A program made the translations under genes and the position numbers. From Nitrosarchaeum sp. (lineage in GTDB: Archaea; Thermoproteota; Nitrososphaeria; Nitrososphaerales; Nitrosopumilaceae), in the NCBI GenBank assembly GCA_025699025.1, contig JAILWJ010000001.1:292488-356487 (forward strand): DNA of 64,000 bases, read 5' to 3'. Of this stretch, positions 17,580 to 25,703 are shown piece after piece. The first letter of the stretch is position 1, and every line of letters begins with the position of its first letter. The notes below the pieces were generated by a model. The model saw only the letters and a list, made by a program, of their open reading frames with translations, was not told the origin of the DNA and ran no database searches.

Positions 17580-17677
17580 AACAAATACTCTGTCCTATGC
17601 ATTTCATTGAGTCAGAGACATCTTGCGGTGTTAGCTGGGAGCCCAAAAGCTCACATAAACTAGTTAATACATAACAT

Positions 17678-17706
17678 AGTCTCCAAAGCAAAGGAGACTG
17701 TTTTTT
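17678..17706 (+). terminator. Hairpin followed by T-run
   Basis: AGTCTCC (17678-17684) and GGAGACT (17693-17699) form a 7-bp perfect stem with an 8-base loop, followed at once by GTTTTTT. This is the form of an intrinsic terminator, which archaea do not need, so it may mark the 3' end of a small RNA transcribed from about 17600. Confidence 0.5.
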
Positions 17707-17775
17707 CTCAATGTCAAAAACCAGATGTGTTGTTCTTTTCAGTAGGCTTAATTCTGGTATTTGTTTTTGATTGTC

Positions 17776-17883
17776 ATGGTAAAAATATCCGTTAAAGAAG
17801 GATGGTCGACCAAGAGTAAACTGGCAATTTTAGGCCTTTTGGGAAGCATCGTGTTGATCATCGCTGTTCTGGCAATTAGCTAG
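17776..17883 (+). CDS. Single-TM micro-protein (35 aa)
   Basis: ATG at 17776, TAG at 17881-17883. The product starts MVKISVKEGWSTKSK and continues with a 19-residue hydrophobic helix (LAILGLLGSIVLIIAVLAIS). A basic N-terminus followed by one membrane span to the very end is a credible small membrane protein. The flanking inverted-repeat arms and hairpin suggest its own regulation. No homologue is known to me. Confidence 0.45.
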   Translation: MVKISVKEGWSTKSKLAILGLLGSIVLIIAVLAIS

Positions 17884-17968
17884 GTTGGTTCTACACACAA
17901 TAAAAAACCATTTCAAGTCAATTCTTTGTTTTAGATATGCTTAAGTTGGCATGTCTCTGACTCATGTT

Positions 17969-18082
17969 ATGGGAATAATGAACACTCTGCGCAAGTTCTG
18001 TGTAATGAAAAGCGTTAGAGACAAAGCAAAAGACTCTGAGACACAAAACAAGAGTAATGAAAAAACTAAAACAAAAGATTAG
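17969..18082 (+). CDS. Possible charged micro-protein (34-37 aa)
   Basis: ATG at 17969, or at 17978, to TAG at 18080-18082. The product MNTLRKFCVMKSVRDKAKDS... is highly charged and Lys-rich. It starts only 5-14 bases after the right arm of the inverted repeat. Composition alone is weak support. Confidence 0.25.
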   Translation: MGIMNTLRKFCVMKSVRDKAKDSETQNKSNEKTKTKD

Positions 18083-18124
18083 AGTCAAGTCGATTTGTTA
18101 TTGCATATTCTGGTGAAATAAGGA

Positions 18125-18535
18125 CTAGTAGCCTTCTTCTCCGGGAAAAAGAAGACACCAATAGTTTGCATTAGTCTTGGTTGATTTTTTTTGCCCTACC
18201 TTACATGGTCCGAAAACCTTTCCTGACGCCAATTCCTCCTGATAATTTGGAACTCTTTGAATCTGTTTGACTATTGCAGGTGTTACAAAAAACGAACATA
18301 CATGTTGTTTGTTTATTTCAAAGGATTCCATTGTGTCAATTACGTGATACTCTGTCAGACCGTCTTCCCCAATCGCCTCTTTTGAGGTAAACGGTGATGG
18401 TCTGCCTCTGTTTGTATGAAAGTTCCTGATGTTGATAATTTTGCCTGAAATTTTCCCAATTCCGACTGCTTTTGCTTGGTCTTGTACCCTGTTGTAATCC
18501 CCCAAATTGATTTGAGACTGTGTTGTTTCTTTCAT
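18125..18535 (-). CDS. Conserved hypothetical soluble protein
   Basis: 136 residues. AKAVGIGKISGKIINIRNFHT resembles an OB-like beta start, followed by TEYHVIDTMESFEINKQHVC and a glycine-rich end. It has a few cysteines and no known motif. A DNA- or RNA-associated OB fold is a guess. It is isolated on the minus strand, with 245 bases of A/T-rich sequence between its start and the next gene. Confidence 0.6.
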   Translation of the reverse strand: MKETTQSQINLGDYNRVQDQAKAVGIGKISGKIINIRNFHTNRGRPSPFTSKEAIGEDGLTEYHVIDTMESFEINKQHVCSFFVTPAIVKQIQRVPNYQEELASGKVFGPCKVGQKKSTKTNANYWCLLFPGEEGY

Positions 18536-18780
18536 TTATGTTTCCATGTGTCTTTGATGTCTATTCTAAATTAGTTGTTTCTTGCAATAAATGATGACTT
18601 CAAGTCAATGTACAATCAACACAATCATTGCCTGCTACCATAATTACGATCTGGTATCTTGTGCTGCTTTGAATTGATATTATGACATAATATATTTCAG
18701 AGAATCATTTCTAATAGTGCAACAACTTCAAACAGATTGCCTCTGAACTGATAAATAACTACAAAAATATGTAATACCTG

Positions 18781-19434
18781 TTGTCAAAGTCCCGCACCAG
18801 CCATGTCGTTATACGAACTATGGCAAAAGACGACATTTCACAGATTGTTGAACTGCAAAAAGCCTCATTCCCAATCATGGCTGCAAAAGGAATCTATTGG
18901 AAACCTGACCAACTGGAAACCCACTTCAAACTTTTTCCTCAAGGCCAGTTTGTTGCTGAATATCATGGTAAAATTATTGGCTCATGCAGCAGTTTGATAA
19001 TAACACTTGAACCCGAGTACAAAGAACACACATGGAAAGATGCATGTGGTGATAGTTATTTCAAGAATCATAATCCTGATGGCGATTCGCTGTACGGTGC
19101 TGATGTCTCAGCTCACCCAGATTATCGACGACTGGGAGTTGCTACAAAATTGTATGATGCGCGAAAGAAATTGGCAATTGATTTGAATTTACGCAGGATT
19201 ATCGCTGGCGGACGAATCTCCAACTATTCTCAATATGCCCATGAACTTACTCCTTTGGAATACGTACAAAAAGTAAAGCGACATGAAATCAAGGAGCCCG
19301 TTCTTGCATTTCAGTTAAGAAATGGCTTCAAATTCATCAAAATTCTTCCAAATTATATGAAAGATCCGAGATCTCTTAATTATGCAACCTTTATTGAATG
19401 GAAAAATCCCAGTTTTATAGACCATGATAATTGA
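18781..19434 (+). CDS. GNAT-family N-acetyltransferase
   Basis: 217 residues, TTG start. The acetyl-CoA site is YGADVSAHPDYRRLGVATKL (motif A, R-x-x-G-x-A). The extended C-terminal part RRIIAGGRISNYSQYAHEL, LEYVQKV, VLAFQLRNGF and LPNYMKDPRSLNYATFIEW resembles the GNAT half of bacterial proteins in which this domain is fused to a nitrilase-type carbon-nitrogen hydrolase (YhcX type). Here the next gene is instead an unrelated metal-dependent amidohydrolase, overlapping by 11 bases. The substrate is unknown. Confidence 0.85.
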   Translation: MSKSRTSHVVIRTMAKDDISQIVELQKASFPIMAAKGIYWKPDQLETHFKLFPQGQFVAEYHGKIIGSCSSLIITLEPEYKEHTWKDACGDSYFKNHNPDGDSLYGADVSAHPDYRRLGVATKLYDARKKLAIDLNLRRIIAGGRISNYSQYAHELTPLEYVQKVKRHEIKEPVLAFQLRNGFKFIKILPNYMKDPRSLNYATFIEWKNPSFIDHDN

Positions 19435-20224
19435 TTGCCACGTTCACATAAATCAGTATGAGCTTTTGCAAAATACTCCATCTCTGGAAGATCGATTAGA
19501 AAAACTTCAATTGGAGATGATAAGCAATAACGTCGATTATGCCCTGATTCTGTCGTCTTACAAAGTAAATTCCGAAAGACCCTCTACCAAGCAAATCATT
19601 GATGCGATTCAAAAATATGATAATCTAGGTGTTGTTGCCGGTTTTACCATTGATAATCATACTGATGATGACCTGAAAAACTACAAACAATGGATAAAAG
19701 ACGGCTTGATTAAAGGTTTGAAAATCTATGCGGGATACGAGCATTATTACCCGTATGATAAACGATATCAAAAAGTCTACGACACATGTTTGGAGTTTGA
19801 CATTCCTGTCATGATCCATACTGGAGACACATTTAGCCCAAAAGGAAAACTGCGATACGCCCGCCCGCTTAATCTTGATGAGGTTGCAGTGGATAATCCT
19901 GAGGTAAAAATTGTCTTGTGCCATTTAGGAAATCCTTGGATTCAAGACGCACAGGAAGTAATTTACAAAAATAAGAACGTGTATGCAGATATTTCCGGAC
20001 TGGTAGTTGGTAATTTTGATCATTACTTTGAAAAGATGATGAAAGAAAAAGTTGCAGAGCTGATCAATTATGCGGGAGAACCAAGATATCTCCTATATGG
20101 CACCGATTGGCCAATCAGCACTATGGACTCGTATCTTAATTTTGTAGCAAAGCTCAAAATTAAACAAGAGTATAGGGATCTATTAATGTACAAGAATGCT
20201 AAAGATCTGTTCAAAATATCTTGA
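19424..20224 (+). CDS. Amidohydrolase-2 family metal-dependent hydrolase
   Basis: 266 residues, TIM-barrel. Motifs: IIDCHVHINQYE (H-x-H metal ligands), DIPVMIHTGDTFSP, IVLCHLGNPWIQDA and the late LLYGTDWPIS (catalytic/metal Asp). It belongs to the amidohydrolase-2 group (decarboxylases and lactonases such as ACMSD-like enzymes). Its start overlaps the GNAT gene by 11 bases, so the two products are coupled. A link to the ureohydrolase two genes downstream is plausible. Confidence 0.88.
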   Translation: MIIDCHVHINQYELLQNTPSLEDRLEKLQLEMISNNVDYALILSSYKVNSERPSTKQIIDAIQKYDNLGVVAGFTIDNHTDDDLKNYKQWIKDGLIKGLKIYAGYEHYYPYDKRYQKVYDTCLEFDIPVMIHTGDTFSPKGKLRYARPLNLDEVAVDNPEVKIVLCHLGNPWIQDAQEVIYKNKNVYADISGLVVGNFDHYFEKMMKEKVAELINYAGEPRYLLYGTDWPISTMDSYLNFVAKLKIKQEYRDLLMYKNAKDLFKIS

Positions 20225-20323
20225 TTTTATAATTTTGTCTTATTCATTTTAAATTGACTACACCCCACGGGAAGTCAACTGGTTTGTATTGTCTGATTTT
20301 TACTCAATTTCCTAGTACTTAAA

Positions 20324-20539
20324 ATGACTTTATTCAAGACGCAGCATGTGCAAAAATTGCCTGATGAATCTTGTCGTATGTGTGGAATGGAAATAAAACC
20401 TTGGTCTAAATGTCCCTACTGCTTTGATACAATTCAGCAAATATGTGTTCATTGCAAAACTGTCACTCCAATACAATACCATGTAGACTGTAATAATTTG
20501 CAAAATTGCTCTGATCCTAAACTTTTGGTGAGACTGTGA
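20324..20539 (+). CDS. Zinc-ribbon protein
   Basis: 71 residues with three CxxC pairs (CRMC, CPYC, CVHC) and a late HVDC-x4-NC. Two zinc ions are possible. The stop TGA overlaps the ATG of the downstream ureohydrolase (TGATG), so the two are coupled. Function unknown; zinc-ribbon accessory proteins of this size often assist an adjacent enzyme. Confidence 0.75.
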   Translation: MTLFKTQHVQKLPDESCRMCGMEIKPWSKCPYCFDTIQQICVHCKTVTPIQYHVDCNNLQNCSDPKLLVRL

Positions 20540-21411
20540 TGGGAAATACTCTTTGCTGGTCAAATTCTGATTCTTATAGAGAATCGGACTATGTTGTAGT
20601 CGGCATTCCAGACGAATCCCATTCCCATTCCATTAGAAAAGGCACTTCTAGCGCTCCTGACCGAATTAGACAAATATCCAAAGAACGAGATGTGTATGTT
20701 GAAAATGGCCTAGAGTCTTTAGCTTATACAAATCTGGGTCCATCACAATCAAAAATCTTTGACTTGGGTAATGTTTCTAGGCGTGATATCCCACAAGTTT
20801 TTGAAAGGATTATTCGAGATGACAAAATTCCAATTACGATGGGCGGTGATCATTCTCTCACGTCATTAATCATCAAGACTCTAGGCAAAAAATCAAAACC
20901 CCTATCTTTGGTATATTTTGATGCTCATCCTGACTTTGTCTCGTCTACTGTTGACTTTTATGGTTCTGTCATATATGATTGCCTTCCATTTCTTGATATG
21001 AAATCAAGTGTAATGATTGGCATTCGAAGTCCTGAATTTGAGGAGATACAAAACATCAAGAAATATGGAATTAATGTATTTTCTCCTACTGATATCCAGT
21101 ATTCTGGTCTAAAACAGACTCTTAATGAAATCCTATCTACCTTGGGAAAAAATATCTACATTTCATTTGACATGGACTGCATTGATCCTTCTTTTGCTCC
21201 TGGAGTCTCAGTCCCTGTTCCTCTGGGATTGGATCCACTTACTGCATCAATACTTTTGCAAAATATTGGCAAATGTGGTATTCTTGGAATGGATATGATG
21301 GAAGTGTGTCCTCCGTTTGACATCCAAGACAATACCTCTCATTTAGCATCCAGAATGATCTCTGAAATGCTTGTATCTGCAAAAATTCACAAAAAAATTC
21401 CTTCTATCTGA
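20539..21411 (+). CDS. Agmatinase/arginase-family ureohydrolase
   Basis: 290 residues from the ATG at 20539, which overlaps the preceding stop; a GTG one codon earlier is possible. All Mn ligands are present: ITMGGDHSLTS, YFDAHPDF, and SFDMDCIDPSFAPG. The family cleaves guanidino compounds (agmatine to putrescine plus urea, or similar). Without structural comparison, agmatine, formiminoglutamate or guanidinobutyrate cannot be told apart. Released urea could be of use to an ammonia oxidiser. It is last in the GNAT-amidohydrolase-zinc-ribbon cassette. Confidence 0.9.
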   Translation: MGNTLCWSNSDSYRESDYVVVGIPDESHSHSIRKGTSSAPDRIRQISKERDVYVENGLESLAYTNLGPSQSKIFDLGNVSRRDIPQVFERIIRDDKIPITMGGDHSLTSLIIKTLGKKSKPLSLVYFDAHPDFVSSTVDFYGSVIYDCLPFLDMKSSVMIGIRSPEFEEIQNIKKYGINVFSPTDIQYSGLKQTLNEILSTLGKNIYISFDMDCIDPSFAPGVSVPVPLGLDPLTASILLQNIGKCGILGMDMMEVCPPFDIQDNTSHLASRMISEMLVSAKIHKKIPSI

Positions 21412-21496
21412 TCTGTGTGTTAAATTAATCCAAATATGTTTGTGATTTCTGGTAGTTCTGGAATTCAAAAACAATGAAAATTAAGGAAAAAGAAAA

Positions 21497-21646
21497 TCAT
21501 ACATCGTTTTTTGCATTAGTATAATGATTTACGATTATTTTTTCTTCTTGTCCACAATATTCACTTCCGCCTCTCATTGTATTTGTTGGATAAAACCTGA
21601 TGACATTTTGAATTGGTCCGGACTGTTGATATCCAGTTGATTTCAT
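21497..21646 (-). CDS. Small hypothetical protein (49 aa)
   Basis: ATG at 21646 to TGA at 21497: MKSTGYQQSGPIQNVIRFYP... ending VNHYTNAKNDV. It is soluble with one Cys and no known motif. It lies in a gap between two plus-strand genes, and the frame has natural composition. Confidence 0.4.
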   Translation of the reverse strand: MKSTGYQQSGPIQNVIRFYPTNTMRGGSEYCGQEEKIIVNHYTNAKNDV

Positions 21647-21702
21647 ATGGGTCAAAAATCAATTACGGATTTCTTTAATAGAAAATTAACTGCCTACATT
21701 CC

Positions 21703-21783
21703 ATGACTTTGGACAAAGTTAAAAACATCGATTACGATGATGACGAAGACGAAGACTATGATGATGATTTTGATGAAGATTGA
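21703..21783 (+). CDS. Very acidic micro-ORF (26 aa)
   Basis: ATG at 21703 to TGA at 21783. After MTLDKVKNID nearly every residue is Asp or Glu (DDDEDEDYDDDFDED), from GAT/GAC/GAA codons. The opposite strand gives an artefactual hydrophobic ORF here. Acidic tails of this kind occur in basic-protein partners, but so short a gene may be a chance low-complexity run. Confidence 0.3.
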   Translation: MTLDKVKNIDYDDDEDEDYDDDFDED

Positions 21784-21847
21784 CTCTATTTTCACATAAT
21801 CGTACCACAAGTTTTTATCCAAGCATGATATTGCTCGACTATAATCG

Positions 21848-23104
21848 ATGGCACTTTCCTCCTCTGTACTTAGTGCTCTGAAAACATTAGAGCCTAACTC
21901 GTTAAACTCTGTTTCATTGTCGTTTTTTGAATTTCTTAAATATGACACAGATGATTTGAGAAATGAGCGAATAATCTTAAAAGATGATTTGGTAAAACGT
22001 TACAAAAACTCTGATAGGCAAAAAGATGGCATGTCTTCAAAAAGACTAAAAGATGATTTTGATGCTTTCTCACAAACTCTTGCATCGCTTAGGCTAGCCG
22101 ATGACGTGGATGACGTTTTAGAGGACATTAAATGGGAAAAAATCACTGACATATGCAACATTCTTCGCAAAATTGAATCTAGTGATGAAAAGAAAACCCG
22201 ATGGGCACTGCTCTATTTGCTGTCAAGAGGAAAAAAAGAAATTTCTGTGGATGAGATTAAATCATTATTAAAGAACTTTGAAATTCCAAACGTAGAACGA
22301 ACGATACAAAAAATAATCAAAGTTGAGACTGACTCTGGTCTAACCGCTACGTTTGATGGCAAAAAACTAGTCCTTGACACTGAACAAAAGCTTGCAGAAC
22401 ACTATATTGCTGATGCTATAGAAGAAAAATCCAGAAGATCTCCTGGCGAAATTGAAAAAGAAGTTTTGGAACTACTCGATGAGGGATCATATTCTAATCA
22501 GGAAATTTCAAGAATTCTTGATCTTGATGAGGCAGTAGTTTCTAGGGTGATGACAAAGCTGAGGAATCACAACAAGTTAGTTTTGTCAAGCTTTGGAAAT
22601 AAGGGGTTTAGATACTATACTACAAATTGTCAAAACTGTCCCTTTGGAAAAACTTCATCTTCATGTAGAAAAGACGCCATCTCTTACATTGTAAATGCAT
22701 TCAAAGAGGCATATGGCATAGATCTTACATCACAAGATTTTGAAGATATTGAAACTAATCAAGCGCTACTAAACATTAAGAGAATCACTACGATGTCAAA
22801 AAAATACACCATGACAAAACTTGAATCCAACATGTATGAAAACTATGAGAAATTACTAGAAATGGTTGTAAAAAAATCAATCGAGGTTAAACACAATAAA
22901 AACAAACAATCTCGAGAAATCACAGTCTCCCCAAACTTGTCAAAACTGCCAAAGATCTTTCAAATTGGGCTAAAAACTGGAATAGAATACGAAATCCAAT
23001 TGATGAAAAGTCTTGCCAGTGAATCCAAAACTGAATCCTCGTCAGACATCATATCTAGAGTTATCAAGGATGGCAACAAACTTTTACAGTCTTTTGAAAC
23101 CTGA
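21848..23104 (+). CDS. Helix-turn-helix regulator-like protein with a three-cysteine motif
   Basis: 418 residues. Residues 1-190 are mostly helical with no recognised fold. A winged-helix segment lies at about 200-260 (EIEKEVLELLDEGSYSNQEISRILDLDEAVVSRVMTKL, quoted in outline: helix, turn, recognition helix). It is followed by C261-x2-C264-x8-C273 within TNCQNCPFGKTSSSC, which could bind zinc or an Fe-S cluster. The C-terminal 140 residues are helical and charged. It is probably a DNA-binding protein; a redox or metal sensor is a guess. It is monocistronic. Confidence 0.65.
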   Translation: MALSSSVLSALKTLEPNSLNSVSLSFFEFLKYDTDDLRNERIILKDDLVKRYKNSDRQKDGMSSKRLKDDFDAFSQTLASLRLADDVDDVLEDIKWEKITDICNILRKIESSDEKKTRWALLYLLSRGKKEISVDEIKSLLKNFEIPNVERTIQKIIKVETDSGLTATFDGKKLVLDTEQKLAEHYIADAIEEKSRRSPGEIEKEVLELLDEGSYSNQEISRILDLDEAVVSRVMTKLRNHNKLVLSSFGNKGFRYYTTNCQNCPFGKTSSSCRKDAISYIVNAFKEAYGIDLTSQDFEDIETNQALLNIKRITTMSKKYTMTKLESNMYENYEKLLEMVVKKSIEVKHNKNKQSREITVSPNLSKLPKIFQIGLKTGIEYEIQLMKSLASESKTESSSDIISRVIKDGNKLLQSFET

Positions 23105-23242
23105 TTTTTAGTCATTTGACTTCGCTACTATGAGAAATCAAAAAATGGCATGTTGATATTTTGATAATTTAGTGAAATTCTGTAGAACTACATGTTTGAA
23201 TTTCAATGCAAGTCATTCAACTGTATATCGGATTGGTTATAA

Positions 23243-23392
23243 ATGCCGCAAAATGATGAGACAAATTCACAATACGAAGAATCAATTGAAGCTCGTTTTT
23301 TAAACCTCTATCCTGATTATGACTACTCGTTAAACTCCTCATCAAAAGAAAAAGACATTCGAAAAAAGAAGAAAATGAAATCCATGTATTGA
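23243..23392 (+). CDS. Small charged protein (49 aa)
   Basis: ATG at 23243 to TGA at 23392: MPQNDETNSQYEESIEARFL..., an acidic N-terminal half, then a lysine-rich tail (KEKDIRKKKKMKSMY). The strong charge polarity is unusual for random sequence. It sits between the regulator and the 23487 gene. Unknown function. Confidence 0.4.
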   Translation: MPQNDETNSQYEESIEARFLNLYPDYDYSLNSSSKEKDIRKKKKMKSMY

Positions 23393-23486
23393 CCAGTACC
23401 GGTAATTATGAAATGATCATTTTCAATAAATGAAAACCTTTAATGGCTTCATTTTGACATATTATCACAAATCAGTGCTGCCAATC

Positions 23487-23885
23487 ATGAATCGTACTCC
23501 CATAACTCCTGAAAAAATACGTGAATTTGATGCAGCTTGTAAGCGATTACTTGAGGATCCCAACATTCGTTTTGTAGGCGTGGTAAATCCACTGGGTCAC
23601 TTGATAGCTGGTGGGTTCAAAAAAGGAATCAAACCGCTTTTAGATGATCAAAATCTTCGAATGGTGTTTATGCAAATGCAGCTTGATTTTAACATGAGGC
23701 AAGAGTTTGATGAGATTTTGGGCCCTATTGACTATATTGCATCCAGACGAAAAAACCAATTAATTATCAATGTGCCGATAGGTGGGAATCTAGCTTTAAT
23801 TACTGCAGAGCCTGATTCTGATGATAGAAAAATTATAAAAAAAGCTGAACAACTATTTGATGAAATTCACATTGATACTGTATGA
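23487..23885 (+). CDS. Thaumarchaeal small domain protein, paralogue A (DUF6659-like)
   Basis: 132 residues from the ATG at 23487. A longer frame starts at 23430, but the shorter start matches the N-terminus of the paralogue at 39959. Shared features are IRFVGVVNPLGHLIAGGFKKGI (in outline), then a helix with RQEFDEILGPIDYIASRR and a strand pair ending LITAEP. The fold looks like a profilin/roadblock-type alpha-beta domain. I believe the family is thaumarchaeal and of unknown function (possibly the one named DUF6659). Confidence 0.65.
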   Translation: MNRTPITPEKIREFDAACKRLLEDPNIRFVGVVNPLGHLIAGGFKKGIKPLLDDQNLRMVFMQMQLDFNMRQEFDEILGPIDYIASRRKNQLIINVPIGGNLALITAEPDSDDRKIIKKAEQLFDEIHIDTV

Positions 23886-23974
23886 ATTTGGATTTGCTGT
23901 CCCTATCTACTCATACTATTTCTGATACGTGCTGGATGGAAAGATATTAGATATCATTCGCAGTTATCTCAAAC

Positions 23975-24484
23975 ATGGCAAAGAAACTCCAGATTTTGGT
24001 AATCGGACATAATGATAACGGCTGTACTCCAGAGCACGAAAGAATTGCATATGCAATTGGAGCTGAGATTGCAAAATCTGACTGTGTTCTTCTTACTGGT
24101 GGATTAGGTGGCATTATGAGGGCTGCGTCTCATGGTGCACATGATGCAAACGGGTTGACAATTGGAATTATCCCTCAGGATGATCCTTCTTTTGCAAACG
24201 AATACTGTGACATTGTAATTCCTAGCGGGATGGGACTGACTAGGGATTTTTTAAATGCCCTGTCTGCCGATGGAGTGATTATTGTCGGTGGCGGTTCTGG
24301 AACCTTGTCTGAAATCTGTGCTGCATACATGTACAAAAAACCAATGGTGGCAATCAGGGGTACTGGCGGTGCTGCTGAAAAATTCATTGATGGGTATGTT
24401 GATCACAGACAGAATGTAAAAATTATAGGCGTCGATTCTCCACAAGATGCAGTTAAGAAAATCCTTGAAATTATTACTGCATAG
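23975..24484 (+). CDS. LOG/TIGR00725-type putative nucleotide-binding protein
   Basis: 169 residues, Rossmann-like. It has the SLOG-superfamily glycine motifs LLTGGLGGIMRAASHGAHDA and VGGGSGTLSEICAAYMYKKP, the second corresponding to PGGxGT-x3-E of lysine-decarboxylase-like/LOG proteins. LOG enzymes release cytokinin bases from nucleotides; this shorter group has no proven substrate. The stop overlaps the stop of the convergent 3-hydroxyacyl-CoA dehydrogenase gene by 11 bases. Confidence 0.82.
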   Translation: MAKKLQILVIGHNDNGCTPEHERIAYAIGAEIAKSDCVLLTGGLGGIMRAASHGAHDANGLTIGIIPQDDPSFANEYCDIVIPSGMGLTRDFLNALSADGVIIVGGGSGTLSEICAAYMYKKPMVAIRGTGGAAEKFIDGYVDHRQNVKIIGVDSPQDAVKKILEIITA

Positions 24485-25613
24485 ATATTAGCAACGGATC
24501 TGGCCTGTAAAATTCACCATACTTGTCTGCAAGCTTGTTTAACTCATTAACGATATTTCTAATTCCAAACTCTTTTCCAGTTTCAAACATCGGCTTTTTC
24601 AGTCCCAGGCCTAAACTTGCTGCCTTTTCCAACTCTTCTATATCACTTGCCTTGTTAGTCACAAGCCATGCTGCATTGTTTAGGATGTTTGCAACAAGAT
24701 GAATCGGATTGCACTTTTCTGCCATTTCTTCAGAAAGTAAAACTCTCTCATACTTGTCATCTGAATACTTGTAAAATCCCTCTCCTGATTTTTGCCCAAG
24801 TTTTTTTTCATTGTACATTTTTTCAATTGTAGGGTGTGGGTTGATTACTTTTTTGTCTCTTAGATGCATCTCAGTTGTTGCTTTGTGAATCACATCCATT
24901 CCAGTAAAGTCTGCCAGTTCGAATATTCCCATTGGGAATCCAAGCTTGAATTTTACTGCCGAATCGATCTCAGTCATCGAATACCCCTCCCTATCCATCA
25001 TGTAGCATGCCTCGTGAACCATTGGAATAAACAACCGATTCACAATGAATCCTGGCACGTCTCTTCTACACAATACCGGTGTTTTTTTTACTGATCTGAC
25101 GTAATCCTCAGTAAGCGCAGTAATTTCAGGTGATGTCTTTTCCCCGGGTATGACTTCTACAAGCTTCATTAGTTGTGGCGGATTGAAAAAATGAATTCCA
25201 ATGACCTTTTCTGGTCTTGTAGTCGTACTTGCAATCTCTGTAATTGGAAGCGTACTGGTGTTTGATGCAAATATTACGTTTGGTCCTGCAGTTTTGTCCA
25301 ATTCTGCATATACTTTTTTCTTTAAATCCATAATTTCTGGAACCACTTCTATTATTAGTTGAGCATCTTTCACAGCTTCACTCAAATCTACAACTGGCTT
25401 GATCCTGGCAAAAATTGAGTCTCCTTCATCCTTGGTTATTTTTTCTTTGGATACTAGCTTGTCTAAACTCCACCTGATCTTCTCCATCGCCCTGTCTAAA
25501 AATCCCTGCTCGATGTCTCTTAGAACCACATTGTACCCTGCAGTTGCAGATACCTGTGCTATTCCATGTCCCATGACACCAGAGCCCAAAACTGTAATGT
25601 TCTTCAAACTCAT
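24474..25613 (-). CDS. 3-hydroxyacyl-CoA (3-hydroxybutyryl-CoA) dehydrogenase
   Basis: 379 residues. NAD-binding GSGVMGHGIAQVSATAGYNV (residues 10-29), catalytic His in IGIHFFNPPQLMKLVEVI, then FIVNRLFIPMVHEACYM and a helical C-terminal dimer domain. It oxidises (S)-3-hydroxybutyryl-CoA to acetoacetyl-CoA. In group I.1a archaea an enzyme of this type serves the late part of the 3-hydroxypropionate/4-hydroxybutyrate CO2-fixation cycle. The extra 70 residues at the C-terminus relative to the shortest bacterial forms repeat part of the helical domain. Confidence 0.92.
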   Translation of the reverse strand: MSLKNITVLGSGVMGHGIAQVSATAGYNVVLRDIEQGFLDRAMEKIRWSLDKLVSKEKITKDEGDSIFARIKPVVDLSEAVKDAQLIIEVVPEIMDLKKKVYAELDKTAGPNVIFASNTSTLPITEIASTTTRPEKVIGIHFFNPPQLMKLVEVIPGEKTSPEITALTEDYVRSVKKTPVLCRRDVPGFIVNRLFIPMVHEACYMMDREGYSMTEIDSAVKFKLGFPMGIFELADFTGMDVIHKATTEMHLRDKKVINPHPTIEKMYNEKKLGQKSGEGFYKYSDDKYERVLLSEEMAEKCNPIHLVANILNNAAWLVTNKASDIEELEKAASLGLGLKKPMFETGKEFGIRNIVNELNKLADKYGEFYRPDPLLISMQ

Positions 25614-25703
25614 TACTGTGAAAATTCACATATCCCTTATAATGTATTTGAAACATTTTCAAATTTTTAATTATCTTTATTTACTCATGCCAGAATTTAC
25701 TAT

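Larger units (their letters stand above)
17608..17964. repeat. Widely spaced perfect 14-bp inverted repeat
   Basis: TGAGTCAGAGACAT at 17608-17621 is the exact reverse complement of ATGTCTCTGACTCA at 17951-17964. The arms are separated by 329 bases that contain a hairpin-plus-T element and a 35-residue membrane micro-ORF. The arms could be two copies of a regulator site in opposite orientation or ends of an RNA stem. The stretch from 17491 to 18124 otherwise has no long gene. Confidence 0.6.

Noticed and set aside
18590-18640. ATGATGA-like C box as part of a C/D sRNA
   Set aside because: No matching D box (CTGA) at the right distance.
21694-21948. Minus-strand frame with a long Ile/Val-rich segment
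   Set aside because: The hydrophobic run is the reverse complement of a GAT/GAA-rich stretch, and the frame overlaps the start of the plus-strand regulator gene.
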